Shown one piece after another: positions 23,681 through 35,727 of a stretch of 64,000 nt of DNA. Position numbers and translations under genes: made by a program. The stretch spans positions 3,658,001-3,722,000 of the forward strand of contig JANTQA010000072.1 of assembly GCA_027625915.1 (NCBI GenBank). Reading direction: 5' to 3'. The stretch's first letter is position 1. Every line of letters begins with the position of its first letter. This stretch comes from Anaeramoeba flamelloides. Lineage: Eukaryota > Metamonada > Anaeramoebidae. The notes beneath the pieces were generated by a model. It saw only the letters and a list, made by a program, of their open reading frames with translations. It made no database searches and had not been told where the DNA came from.

Positions 23681-23781
23681 GCTCAAGTCACTTACCGTGG
23701 ATTTTTCCCATACTCAATAATTGTCCTGCAACCAAAAAATGGTATTGCGAAATTGCACCTCTTTTGATGGAGAAAATTTAA
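23681..23781 (+). other. Possible alternative terminal exon of the membrane-protein gene
   Basis: A less AT-rich island follows an acceptor-like ATTATTTAAG. If spliced from the phase-1 donor at 23187 it reads GSSHLPWIFPILNNCPATKK, then WYCEIAPLLMEKI and TAA at 23779-23781, with no membrane span. Use of this exon instead of 23309-23451 would give a soluble form. The opposite strand also shows AG and GTAAGT borders (around 23722 and 23691), with ATGGGAAAAATCCACG between, so the island's strand is not settled. Confidence 0.3.
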
Positions 23782-24489
23782 ATAAAAAAAATAATAATTC
23801 GATACGATCTCAATGACAAAAAATTCAATCAAAAAAAAAATCTTTAAAGTTATCTCATTTCCAAAAATTCTAATTTAGAAAAATAAATAAATCATCTTCA
23901 AATTCAATAAATTCAAATAACAAAAAATTCAATGAATAAAAAAAAAGTCAATTTACAAAAAAAAAAATTCACCAAATCCGAATTACAAAAATTTAAAATT
24001 AAAAAAAAAAAAATTAGTATATTTTATGGCAAAAAAAGTAATTAACCAAAAAAAAAGTTTAAAAGAATTGAAAATTACAAAAAATATAAATTTTGAAAAA
24101 AAATTTTTATAAGATTCTGATTTTCAAAAAAGTTAAATTTTTAAAAAAACTAATTAATCTTGTATTATTTTATTTTTCCAAATAATAAAATTTTCAATTG
24201 ATCAAATAATTAACATATTACTTACAGTTTAAATAGTATCTCAAATAAATTTCTTAATCATCTAATCTTTCAATAATTTTGAGCTAGAATAATTGTAAAA
24301 TCGAAAATATCATTTTATATTTGTTTGTTTTTAAATTAACTAAAAGAGGATTTTTTTAAAAAAACTTTTTATTTTTAATTCCATAACTCCAATTTAAAAT
24401 TTATAAACACATTAAAATTCAATCTTTGAAAAAAGAATCTTATTTAAACAATTCTCAAAGAAAAACCAAATTATAACCATCCACTAGTT

Positions 24490-24925
24490 GAAATGTTAAC
24501 AATTGTTTATAAATTACAATACTTATAAAAACAAAAAATAAATAATTATCAATACAAATAAATAGGGTGTGCTAAAAATTTTGGAGGAAGAAAAACAAAA
24601 AAAAATATATTGAGTAAATTTGTTTAAATTCTATTAGAAATATTGATCGATCAAATGGTTAGATACCATCAACTAATTTTATTTGAGTTCTCGATTTTTG
24701 AAAAATATGAAAATTATTTTTTCATATTTTAGTTTTTTTGGTTTGCATTTCATTTTTTGAATTACATAACCTGTTTGGTATCATAAATGATTTTTTCAAC
24801 GATTGATATTATGTTATAGTTGGGTTCTTCAATATAAAATTTATTTCCAATTTGAATGAAAAGGTATTATTGTGATTCTTTGGGAAGTTTTAACTGTGTT
24901 AAAAATTTTGAATTTTAGTTTATTT
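24490..24925. mobile_element. MITE-like repeat, second copy of the family at 17440-17885
   Basis: It shares the same ordered blocks (TTATAAATTACAATACTTAT, AATTATCAATACAAATAAAT, TTGATCGATCAAATGGTTAG, CCAATTTGAATGAAAAGG). GGGTGTGCTAAAAATTTTGG near 24565 corresponds to the GTGTCCAAAAT block of the Tc1-type MITE. No ORF. The remaining sequence from 23782 to 25023 is A/T-rich without features. Confidence 0.5.
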
Positions 24926-25023
24926 AATTCAGAAATATACTTTAAGAAATTTAATATGTAAAAAATAAAAATAAAAATAAAAATTAATAAAGCATAAATC
25001 TTAATTATTTTGTATATATAAAA

Positions 25024-28000
25024 TTAATCAGATTCAGCAGACTCAGAAGATGATTCGCTAGAATCTGAATTACTATTACTACTTGAACTTGATCCAGAGT
25101 CCGAATCAGATTTGGAACTCGAGTCCGATCCAGAACTGGAACTGGAACTGGAACTGGAACTGGAGCTGGAACTGGTTCCGGAACCCGAGCTAGAGCTAGA
25201 ACTGGAGCTAGAGCTTGATCCAGAACTAGATTTTTCTAATTCGGCTTGCTTTTTCAAATATTCGATTGCAGATACTCGATCTAAATTTTCTCTTAATTGG
25301 TTAGTTAAGGCACCTAATTCTATTGAAGTAAAGAAATTGATAGCAAATCTAGTGTTTCTGGGGTCATCTGTAGGGAACAAGCCAGAGAATTGGTGGTAAA
25401 TCTCGGGGTCTTTAAACATTGAATTAAGTTTTGGTATTCCAAGAAATTCCGCCATTTCTTGAAACATTTCTTTAATAAAAATACGTGAGGAAGCAGTGGT
25501 TTCTTCTTTGCTTAAACGTATTCTTGATAAAATCGTTAATGGTATTGATTGCGTTTGTAACAGGTAGGCATAAAATTTTGCAATATTTCTTAAACGGTTA
25601 GTTTCGTATCGATGAATTTTACTATACTCTTCGTTAAATAAATCATCAAACATTAACTGCCATTTGACATCTAATTTGCAAAATCTGCTTCCAAGAAGAC
25701 CATAGAATTTTAAATAAGTTCTTTCTTGAGAACAACATTGAATTATCATATTTGGGATTTCCTTTTCGTCTGATTCCCTGAGTTTTAACTGTAAAAGCTT
25801 ATGCCCACATTCTTCAAAGCTAGCTGACGACATGATCGTCAGATAAATTGTTCTTCGAATATTAGTTTTGTCGGTGTCCGTCCTATCTTCAATTTTAACT
25901 TGTTCTGAATTTTCATTTTTAACTTGATCATATTCATTTTCTGATCCTGATCCTGATCCAGATTCCGATCCGTCTCCAGACCCTGAACTATAATCTTCTG
26001 AATTGGAACTTGACTCCGATTCTCCAAGAATTTCTGCTTTAATGGTTTTATATTTTTTTTCATTTTCGTCATAATTTTCATCCAATTTAAAAATATTTAA
26101 TTGTAACTTTTCATCAAGCTCATCATCAAGCATCAATTCGTGTGTGATTTGATCATCTTCATGGACCAAATTCAATTCTGGGATAACTGAGGGGTATCCT
26201 TCAAAGGATTTTTTGCGTACTCCAAAATAATTTTCAATAATATACTGTGTTTTAAAATTTACTTGCTCTTCGTTTAATATCTCTCTTAATTGATCTTCAA
26301 TGGCACTCAGCCCCTTTGGAATTATCTCAAGTAAAGTCTGCCCTACTTCTTTTAACATTTGAATCGCTACTTCAATACTGTCATCGGTTGGGTTTTCAAT
26401 CAGGAGCGTAATAATTTGCAATGGCAATAATTCATGACATACTTTTTGATTTACCAGATGTGAAATAAATCTTGAACATGCTATTGCCCTTTGTTTCATA
26501 TTATGCTTAAAACTTCGAAGAAATTTATTAATCAATCTTGAAAGGATCAATTCCCCAATTTCTGGTAGTTTGGTATTAACTACAGAAATTAATGAAGAAT
26601 AAATATCAGAAAATTTTGGTGCAGCTTCTTGTGCGGTCATTACTAGAGATAAAAAAGGTTATTAATTACCATTTTTGTTATATATATATATATATATATA
26701 TATAAGATAAAGAAAGAAAGAAAGAAAGAAAAATAAGTGATATGATATAAAGATAGATTTTAATAAAAGGTAAATTGTTCAAAGTTATGAAAATAATTAT
26801 CAAATTTAATCTAATTAATGAAAACTCATTTTTGAGTGAAATTATTTTTGGAAATAAAATATTAACAAATATTTAATAAACTTCCAATAAAGGATTACTT
26901 TATTTTTATTTTTCATATTATGAATTAAAAAAATTTAATAAATATAAAGTAATTATTTTGAAAAGGTATTAGTTCTCAGAATTTCTTTTCATCATTATTA
27001 TTTAAGATAGTATTATTAAGCTATTTCCAAAAAAGGAATGGCAAATTTATTTTATAATATCTTTATTAACCCCCGAATTTGAATATAATACTATCCAAAT
27101 ATACAAAACTGTTATACATCGTAAATTGATTCTTAATAATAATTTAATTTGTTTATTGGTGAGGCATTAATTTAAGATATCATTGTTTCTGATTACAATT
27201 TTATATCATATATCTTTTAGGTTTGAAAATTGGTGGTTATTTTTTCTTTAATGATCATAAAAAATTTTTTCAAAAGAGGATTAATCTCGATAAATTTTCG
27301 AATGGAACGAAAACTTATAACTCTATTTAATTGTTTAAAAATCTTGTGTAACTTTTACATTTTGCCCATTTTTTTATTGAATTTAGCCTTGCACCTCATT
27401 TTGTCTCAAAAAATTGTTTATTTTTTTTACATTTTTTCCAAATTTTTTAGATGAACATATTTTGAAATACAAATAATAGGCACTGATTCAATTTGTATTA
27501 ATAATTCCTCTTAATTTTATATTACCGGTTTGTAATACTTCCACTAAGAAAGATATTTTAGATAAAATATTAAAAAAAAAAAAAAAAAATGAACCACTTT
27601 TTGGAAATACTTTATAATATTTATCTAATATAATAATAATGAAAAGAAATTGTGAGAACTAATACCTTTTCAAAATAATTACTTTGTATTTATTAAATCT
27701 TTTTAATTAATAAAATGAAAAATAAAAATAAATTACTCATTTATTGGATGTTTATTAATTATTTGAGACAATGATTATTATTTGAGATATTTATTATTAT
27801 TTTTTATAACTTTGTATTTTGAATATTTTAATAAATTATTTAAAGTTTAATTACACTCCCTTTATTCGACAGTAATCAAAAAAAAAATTCTTGAATTTTA
27901 TGAAATAAGCCTTGTTTCATTCAAAATGTGATAGGTTTTTGTAAATTATATCAGGATTTTTTTTTTTTTTTGAAAAAATAAGGGTGTTTGAAATATCCCG

Positions 28001-30738
28001 AAAATACCCTAAATTTTTTTTAATCACTAAAAAACACTTTTTGAACAACTTCGAAGAAATTCTAGTGCACATATACTCAGTTTAATGGTAAAATAACAAT
28101 TTTACTTTAAGAAAAAAAAATTTTTTTTTTTGAATTTTCTCCTTTAAACCCCTCTGAAAAGTTTTTGGTAACTTTTGAGTATATTTGAGTAACTCCTAGT
28201 ATTTATTAGGGTAAGCGTATATGTATGCCAGGGTATATTTAGTTTTGGTGTGTATTGTGTTGTGTTGAGTTAGATTTGACCAATTTCTTTTATGGGGTGG
28301 GAAGTGAAATAAAGTGTAGCTTGGATCAATTGAGATGGGTATGGGTATGTATTGTACGATTAGATATTACTCGGTTATTTTTGGGTTGTCTTTATTATGA
28401 CAAAATTATAAATAATGAAGCACAATTAGAAATTGCCATTACAGATACATTTTCTCTCATTTGATAATATCATTTCGAAGTGATCAGAAATGTTACAGTA
28501 ATCTAAGATACAAATTCCTTTCACACAAAATGGGTTGAATACTATTCCCTAAAATTTGCAATTTTTTGAAGGTTATATTTTTTCAGAAAAAAAAAATGTT
28601 CTACCATAAAATTCGTAATTTACTGTTAAACTGAGTATTGGGCACTAGGATTTCTTAGAAGTTGTTCAAAAAGTGTTTTTTAATGGTTATAAAATTTTCG
28701 GGTATTTTCGATTTTCGGGTATTTTCAGGGATATTTGATAGATTCAAAAATAAAAATGAGGAAATATCAGCGTAGAACTTTTTACTGTTATTCTTACTCT
28801 TTCAACTTTCTATAATTTTTTTTCAAAGAATAAATATTTATTTTTATTTCAAAATATCGAGGTAAGGGTTTGTTACATTTCCTCTTTTCTTAAAAACTTT
28901 ACACAGATAAAATGCAATCATCTATTCAAATATAATAAAACAATTCAATATAAAATATAATATAATATTAATTTCAAAAAAAATCTAAAATTCAAAATAT
29001 TTTTTTCCATGGATTATACTTCAATACAATGATATAAAAAACAAAACAAAACAAATCGGTGGCCATTAAACAATTGAGAGTGTTGGAAATTTTGTAACTT
29101 TAATATGAAAAGGGTAAATATTAGTTTTATTTTTTCGATTCAGTTATTCTTAAGTCAAAATATAAGTTCAAATAACCTTGAAGATAAAATTTTTGATTAA
29201 AGAAATAGCTTTGAAAGAAATGTTTAAATATTTTTTTTTGACTCTTTCAATCAAATAAATATCTGAAAGATATTGGATTGTAATGACAAAATCAAATTAA
29301 ATTATTTAAATTTAGTAAATAAACAATGTTTATGTTTTTGTAATTTCCATGACAAAGATGATGATTTTGATGATGATGATGATGTTTTCTATATTCTTTT
29401 TTTTGTTTCTTGTAATTTTTGGAAACAGAAATAAAGGAAATATCATCACTAAACCCTGAAATTTAAAAAAATTTATTTACATTCAAGAAAAAGAGTGTCA
29501 TTAATAAAACCCCGAGATTAACATCTTATCTTAAATGAATATTTTTATTTTTATTTCTTTTGGTACAACTTTAATAAGTGTTCTCTTGTTGAATTATGAA
29601 TACAAATCAATTCTTTGATTATTTTAATTAATTACAAATATTCTTGCCACAGTAATTTCTCAAAATAGCTGAATTTCATAAATAAGATTAATTGGTAAAA
29701 GGAAGATTACTGATAAAATGCAAAGAATTAGAAAATTTTTTTCCACTTTATTTATGGAATCCATTTTCTTTGTTTTTCATTTAAAAGGTAATTAATTTAA
29801 AAACGATTTAGATTGAAAGATTGGTGAATAACAATTATGAGTCTATACAAATGAAGAAAAAAAAATTGCCGATCGAATTGTAATAATTTGATATTATGAA
29901 TAAAAAGGAAAAAAAATTATTTACTTGATCGTATAAATATTCCAGATCCTCGAATTAAATTTTCACTAAAAATTTCAACAATTATATATTTAATATTTGA
30001 AACATTTAATTTGTTAATTAATCCATTTATACTTTTATTGAGTGCGTCCCACATCATTCTTTGGTATTCTTTTGTCTGATGATCATTAATTTCTTGTTGA
30101 ATTTTTTTCAGTTTCCAAGGTGGGACATACAGCCCGTTGTTTAGCATGCCTTTGATTTCCTCTTTTTCTTGTTCTTCTTTCATTTTTTTTTTTTCGATTT
30201 TTAATTGTTTTCTTTGTTGTTTTGCTTCTTTTTTTTGTTTTTTTTTGGTTTCATTTTCTTCATCAGAATTTGAATTTGAATTTGAATTTGAGCCTGAACT
30301 TGAGCTAGAATTAGAACTTGAATTTGAAAGAGAACTTGATTTTGAATTTGAGGTTTGTTTTTCTTTGGTTTCTTTTTCTTTTTCTTTTTCTTTTCCTTTT
30401 TCACTTTCATTTTCTTTTTCTGTTACTTTGACACTGGCATCTTCTTTCTTTTTTTCATTTTCTTTTGATTCATTTTCACTTTGAATTTTCTTTTTATAAG
30501 TTTCCAGATATTGCACCAACACTGAGTTATCAACACTAAATTGTTTGTTCCATGAATCCAAAAGATCTTTTGTTGGAGATTCATATTTGTGCTTTTTAAT
30601 CCAAGAGCCAATATAATTCTTTTGTTCTTCTGTAATTTTACCATCATAGCTTTTACCAATGATTTCGAAACCAGGTAATTGATCACTGTTTTCGTTTGAA
30701 GGTGTTTCTTTTCTTTTTCTTGGGTTTGTGTTGGTCAT
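25024..30738 (-). CDS. CWC22: Pre-mRNA-splicing factor CWC22 (nucampholin)
   Basis: A spliceosome component that in other eukaryotes escorts eIF4A3 to spliceosomes for exon-junction-complex deposition. Exons are 30738-29925 and 26642-25024, giving 810 residues. The join in phase 1 restores ENLIRGSGIFIRSIMTAQEA, matching the family (RGRGLLSRSVLQAQ). The N-terminus is a charged Glu/Lys/Ser region (1-200), then NNGLYVPPWKLKK and the MIF4G domain (about 232-420, with YQRMMWDALNKSINGLINKL, PEIGELILSRLI and NPTDDSIEVAI). An acidic/Ser linker precedes the MA3 domain at about 534-640 (RRTIYLTIMSSASFEECGHK). The conserved HRYETNRLRNIAKFYAYLL and DDPRNTRFAINFFTSI follow, then a Ser/Glu/Asp tail. The start chosen is the first ATG (MTNTNPRKRKE); the ATG at 26640 is internal. 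Confidence 0.96.
27023..27608. mobile_element. MITE with ATTTCCAAAAAAGTGGGG-type ends, copy 2
   Basis: The left end TATTTCCAAAAAAGGAATGG is inverted at the right end CCACTTTTTGGAAATA. It is colinear with 11904-12489 over nearly the same length (about 586 bp). The plus-strand frame at 27230-27454 inside it has no counterpart in copy 1 and is not considered a gene. Confidence 0.7.
27983..28740. mobile_element. Foldback-type element with about 130-bp inverted arms
   Basis: The left arm (GTTTGAAATATCCCGAAAAT ... AAAAAACACTTTTTGAACAA ... ACTCAGTTTAA) is repeated in inverse orientation in the right arm ending at 28740, including TTGTTCAAAAAGTGTTTTTT and TTAAACTGAGTATTGGGCAC. The GT-rich core at 28180-28400 differs in composition from both arms. 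It contains a 69-codon frame (28255-28464) with no recognisable domain. Confidence 0.7.
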
Positions 30739-32583
30739 TCTTTTCAAACAAAACAATTATTCAAAATAAAAAAGCAAAAAAATAAAATCATTATTTCTAG
30801 TCCTTTTCCAAATAGCTACCATTCCCATAAACAAAGAATATGGATGTTTTTTTATTGATTTTTGTGGTTTAGATTATTCACATTTTCTCTATTATTTCGA
30901 AAAATTGAGACACAAATAAGTTTAGATCTAAGTTAAGGGAATAGTCTATATTAAATATTTTTTAGGAAAATTTAATAGAGATTTAGATTTTTTTTTGCCA
31001 ATTACTTAGATTTGAAATCAAAGTGAAAAACTTCTTAGTATAGTAATTAAATCTTACTAAATGACATTCATTAAATTTAGTTATTGTTTTTATAGAAATA
31101 AAAAATTTTTCCATTTTTTCACTTTTTTGAAAGTTGCTTTTTTTCGACTTTGTGCAAAAATACAAAAAATAAAAAAAAATATGAGCAAGAAAGCAAAACC
31201 TTGTTATGTTTATGGAAGACCTACAAAAAAATAGTTTGAAAAATAAACCTGAAAAGGTTTTTTTGGATTTGCATGAAAAAATAGTTTGATTCGAAAAAAA
31301 TATACAATATATACTTTACTCTTGATAAAAGATTTTCTTTCTTTTCTTGTACCATTCTTTTTTTTCATGAATCTACTTTTTCAGTTTACACTCTTTGGTT
31401 TTTGTTGAATTTGAAGTTTTTTTAAGTGTTCCCAAATTACCATCCCAAAAGTTTTTGTCAGAGTCAAAAAAAATCAAAGAAAAATATAAGAACTATTTTT
31501 TGTAAAATTAATTATTGACAAAACAAATTGAGTTCTTTATAGAGTCAAATTAGATGAACAGAAGTGAAAGAGAAAATATTCACTAGTTTTCAATAATTTT
31601 TTCGTTTTTAAAAATGAGAATAAATATTATTTTTGAGAAAATAATTAAATCCAAAATTAATCAAAAAATTCTCATCCGTTTAAGATCTTTTTTCAAAAAA
31701 AAATTTTTAAAAGTCACTTTTTTTTGCAGAATTGTAAAATTTTAAAAAAACAAGAACAAAAAGTTCTAACATTGAAAAAACCGGTATATTTTCAATTTTA
31801 AACATATTTCAAGATAAGGATTCCTTATTTAGTTATTGGTCAAAAAAAAAATTAATAGAGACTAGTCCCTTAAAGAAAATCTCTGAATATTATTTTTTTT
31901 ATATGGGTCACAATTTAAGGAACACCTATCTTCCTAATTGAGTGGTATGGTTTATGGCGTTGTATATTGTGTTCTGTTGTACTTTTTGTTTAAACAACTT
32001 TATGAAAAGATATTGTATTGGGTTTTATTTAATAATCTGTATGTTTTTGAAGAATATGCGGGAAAAAATTAGTCTTCCTTTTGGTATTCGTTCTTTTAAA
32101 AATAGGTGTTTTAAAGAAGAGTGTTAAAACTTGTCTATCTTTTTGAAATGGAAAAATAAAAATGAAAAGGAAAGTTGGTATTTTTCCCGTTTAGTCTTCT
32201 AATACCAGTAATAGTATTTTTATTTAAAAAATGGTTTTACTTTTAAAAGTGATCTTAAATCAAAAGAAGTGTGTAGTAAACGCACTTATTAAAACGGATT
32301 GAAATGAGAAATAAAATATTATTTTTGATATTTCTGAAAATATAAAACTTTTCAAAAAGATCAATTTGATATAACTTTTTGACAAATAAAATTCAAATAC
32401 CAAATTTAATTAATTTTATTGGAAATTATTCATCTATTTTTTTTTATTACAAGATTAAGATACCCCATGAATATTTTCTTTTAGTATATTTGGTATTACT
32501 GTGAAAATATATCTAGTGGTACATAAAAAATATGTCTCAAATATTTTTATACTAAAAAAATTAAAAAATCTAATCTTTGTAAA
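30739..32583. other. Intergenic, AT-rich; possible decayed transposase
   Basis: This is the upstream flank of CWC22. On the minus strand around 32130-31890 broken frames read FKTPIFKRTNTKRKTNFFPH and KLFKQKVQQNTIYNA. The first faintly recalls the K-P-L-x-x-x-x-K-x-R-x-x-F block of Tc1-type transposases, which would fit the many TA-flanked MITEs. Evidence is weak and several stops intervene. Confidence 0.25.
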
Positions 32584-32788
32584 CAGTCAGTTTCACTTTT
32601 AAGACACAAACTTTTAACACAATTTAAGATACAAAAAAAAATATCTTATTAAGGTACAAAAATTGGAATTTTTTTTTTTTCACAAATTATTTTACTAGAA
32701 TTCGAATTTTGTTCCTTAATTTAAGATTTTTTTAGTGCTTTAATTTTTGTTAAAATTTTATGACTTAAAAGTGGAACGGTTCTAACAG
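32584..32788. mobile_element. 205-bp palindromic element
   Basis: Left end CAGTCAGTTTCACTTTTAAG with ACACAAACTTTTAACA is inverted at the right end (TTGTTAAAATTTTATGACTT, AAAAGTGG, then AACGGTTCTAACAG). The two halves can fold into one imperfect hairpin. No ORF. Confidence 0.6.
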
Positions 32789-33639
32789 TTATTGAATTCT
32801 TCATTTTACATTCTTCTATTTTTTTGTTCTTATTTTCATAATAAGATTCGTGATTTTATATTTGAAAAATATAAATTAAATTTAAAATACTTTTAGTTAA
32901 TAATGAAATACCTACTTTACAAAAATAAGTTTGTTTTAATTTTTTTGCTATTAATTTGGAAAAAATCTTAATAGAACTCGGAAAATTGGATTTTCAAACT
33001 TTGATTGTTCAATATCTTTTAAAATAATTTTTGATTAAAGAACTTTTATTAATCATCTATGTTTATAATTGGTGTAGTTATTAAAAGGTGATAAATAAGC
33101 AAATATTTAATTTTTTTTTAAAAAAAAGTTTTCTTTATTGTGCTGAATATTATTAATATATAATAATTCTCTTATTTCTAGTCCGAATATAAGATTTTTT
33201 TAAATCTTATATATTAAGCCAATTAACATATTAACTCCAAATTTCTTATTCAGAAATAAAAACTTCAATTTATTTTATTTTTTGGTAAAGTTCGTTATTA
33301 GTGGAATATAAAAAAATAAACACGAAAAGGATCAATTCTTATAACCAAATCAGTATTCAAACTTGAAAATATAATAAATTCAATAAAATAAAAAAAAATT
33401 AAATTAACAAAAAAACTTTTTAAAAATTATACCTTCAAAGGTTAAAAAAAATCATAAAATCCAATCAATAGACCAATAATAAAATCAACTGGAATATAAA
33501 AGATTTTATTGAAAGATGAAAAAACAATTTCAAGGGTAAATATACGGGGACATTGAATTATATCTGTTGAGAATTTCGTTTGGATTTTGTGGATTGAAAA
33601 GAATGTGATAAAATAAAAAGTTTTACCCAATTATTTTAT

Positions 33640-34000
33640 TTTTTAAAAATCTGTTGATAGCTTTTGTTTCGTTTGAGAAATACAAAGAATTTTTTAAAAA
33701 ATTTCCTTTTATTTCTTAAATTTGAAAAAAATATTTCATTGTATTTTCTTGTGTTTTCTATTTATTCTGAAAATCAATATATTTTTCGAATAAACAGAAA
33801 ACATCAAGAAAAATGTCATTATCTTTTCAATAATTTAACAGAATTGAGCAAAATCAAAGATTATACTCCATTCTTTTCAAAATAAAAAAAAAAAACTAAC
33901 GACGGCGGAATACCAATTGTTAATCACCGATTGTGGAATATTTATCCTCCACCGATAATATTTCTATCGGGTTTTTGCTCCTCCTATGTAACAAGGGCAT
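33640..34000. repeat. Palindromic-mosaic repeat, locus D
   Basis: It contains GTTTTCTATTTATTCTGAAA and its inverse TTCGAATAAACAGAAAAC. A palindrome half, AATTGAGCAAAATCAAAGAT, is followed by TATACTCCATTCTTTTC. At about 33900-33990 comes a module (CGGCGGAATACCAATTGTTA ... GATAATATTTCTATCGGGTT) that is present inverted and twice at 61366-61448 and 61608-61686. It is therefore an inverted partial copy of locus E. Confidence 0.6.
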
Positions 34001-35727
34001 GGATAGTTTTTAATTTGGTCATGCAAATGATAATATTATTATATATATTTTTTTTAATTAATTTTCTTCTCGTTTTTATTTGCTATATTTTCTTTAATTT
34101 ATTCTTTCTCTAAATAAAAAAATAAAAAACAAATTTTTCAAATCATTGGATATGGGAATAATAATCAGTTTCTAGTAACTTTTAAATAGATTCTAAATGA
34201 AAAAAAGTATCTTTAAATACTCTTTTCAATCGTAGAGTATTGAGTATCGATATGAGCATAGTTATTGTATATTACAAAAAAAATATCTAAATAATTTATT
34301 TTGTAAAAATGGGGTGTTCAAAAACTAATTTCAATAATACTAATAATAATATTCTGAAAATACTGATGATTTTGATGTTATAAAAAAAATGTCAATATTC
34401 CTCTAATATTTAAATTTCCTCCCACAAAGGTGATATTTAGGCCTTAAGAGATATAATTTTTCATTTAAAAGTTATTTAGTGTTGATAAAACCCAGTTATT
34501 AATTCCTTGGTTCAATAATTGGTGTATTAGTATTTTTTTTATCTTCTGTGTATGAAGAATGGATTTCAAACCTTTTATTGGGTTCTTTTTCAATAATTAG
34601 ATCAATTATTTTTTTTTTTCAAAAATCTGTTTTTTTTAAAAATTCTTTCAAAAAGTTTCCGAGTAAACACCAACAGTTTGTTTTTACCCGTTAAACTTTT
34701 TGAAAATTAATATTTAATAAATTATATATGCCGAATTCATTTTTCGTAAATAAATCTTTTATCTTTAAAATACTATATCAAAACTCAAAGAATGGATTTT
34801 TTTATCCAAACCTTTAATTTTGTTTGTTTTATAGAATTCAGAAAAGAATAAATTGGATCCCAAGAAATTAAAAAAACACAAATCTAAACCAAAATTCTAG
34901 ATTTGTATTATTTATTTGTTGAGAAAAACATTTCGCTTCATTTTTTTCATTTTTTACTGTTAACAAAAAAAAAAAATAAATATCATTTTTTAGTTTAACT
35001 TTTTCTAATTTCAGAAATCACTTTAAATAGAAATAACATAATAAATTTACTTTACTTTTAAGTTAATAATTCCAAACACAAATCTTTATAAAAAAAAAAA
35101 AAAAAAAAATGAAATTAATTTTCTTCGTTAAAAGTTAAATACCAAGTAAAAAAAAAAAAAAAAAAAGATCTCGTTTAATGTATAAGTTAGTGTTTGAATG
35201 TTGACAAAAATCAAATTTTCATATTTTAAGGGCAAAGTTGTAATAAACTAATTTATCTTTTAATTTTTAAATAATAAAGTCCAATGTGTTAATAATTAAA
35301 CTAAAAAATAACTCAGTTCAAGAAAAATATTATTTTTAACAGTTTAAAAAAATATTATTTTAAACAGTTTAATTATTCTCGTTAAATATTTTATTTAAAT
35401 TCTCGAAAATTGTAACTTTATTTTTTAAAAATAGAAAAAAAAAAAAAAAAAAAAAAAAATTTAATAAACAAAGAAAATATTAGTAGAATCATGAATTAAT
35501 ATTATTATTATTATGTATTCGTTTTCTGAGATATATAAAAAATTTAAAAAATAAAGAAAAAAGATAAATTTCGAAAGCAAAAAAAAAATAAGTTTTTCAA
35601 ATTATGTATCTCTAATAATAATAATTTTTTTTTTTGATCGTTAAAATGAAAAAAAATAACAAGTCCGATAGAGATATATTAAAAAAAAACAAATTTATTA
35701 AAAAAAAAAAAAAAAAACAACTCAAAC
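34001..35727. other. Intergenic AT-rich sequence between mosaic locus D and the GPR180-like gene
   Basis: No coding signal is seen. It contains several A runs longer than 15 bases, for example at 35092-35109 and 35435-35459. A short direct repeat of ATATTATTTTTAACAGTTTAA occurs at about 35327-35375. Confidence 0.5.

Larger units (their letters stand above)
26643..29924. other. 3.3-kb CWC22 intron carrying two inverted-repeat elements
   Basis: The donor is GTAAAT and the acceptor TATCTCTAG. It contains a (TA)n tract at about 26680-26703 and AAAG repeats just inside the acceptor side, a MITE at 27023-27608 and a foldback element at 27983-28740. A GAT-trinucleotide run lies at about 29358-29383. 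Nothing coding is seen. Confidence 0.6.

Noticed and set aside
23681-23781. U1-like snRNA (ACTTACC near the start, ATTGCACC 63 bases later)
   Set aside because: There is no U1-70K loop, no convincing Sm site and no stem pattern; the match is two short motifs.
25112-25399. Glu/Leu-repeat frame on the plus strand over the CWC22 tail
   Set aside because: It is the antisense shadow of the CWC22 Ser-rich C-terminus; the minus-strand frame is strongly conserved.
26638-26640. ATG as start of a stand-alone C-terminal CWC22 gene
   Set aside because: The preceding TATCTCTAG acceptor and the upstream exon restore the conserved RGSGIFIRSIMTAQ block, so the ATG is internal.
31184-31240. Possible uS4 (RPS9) first exon, MSKKAKPCYVYGRPTKK
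   Set aside because: Similarity covers a few residues, a stop follows and no downstream exon encoding the conserved uS4 core is visible.
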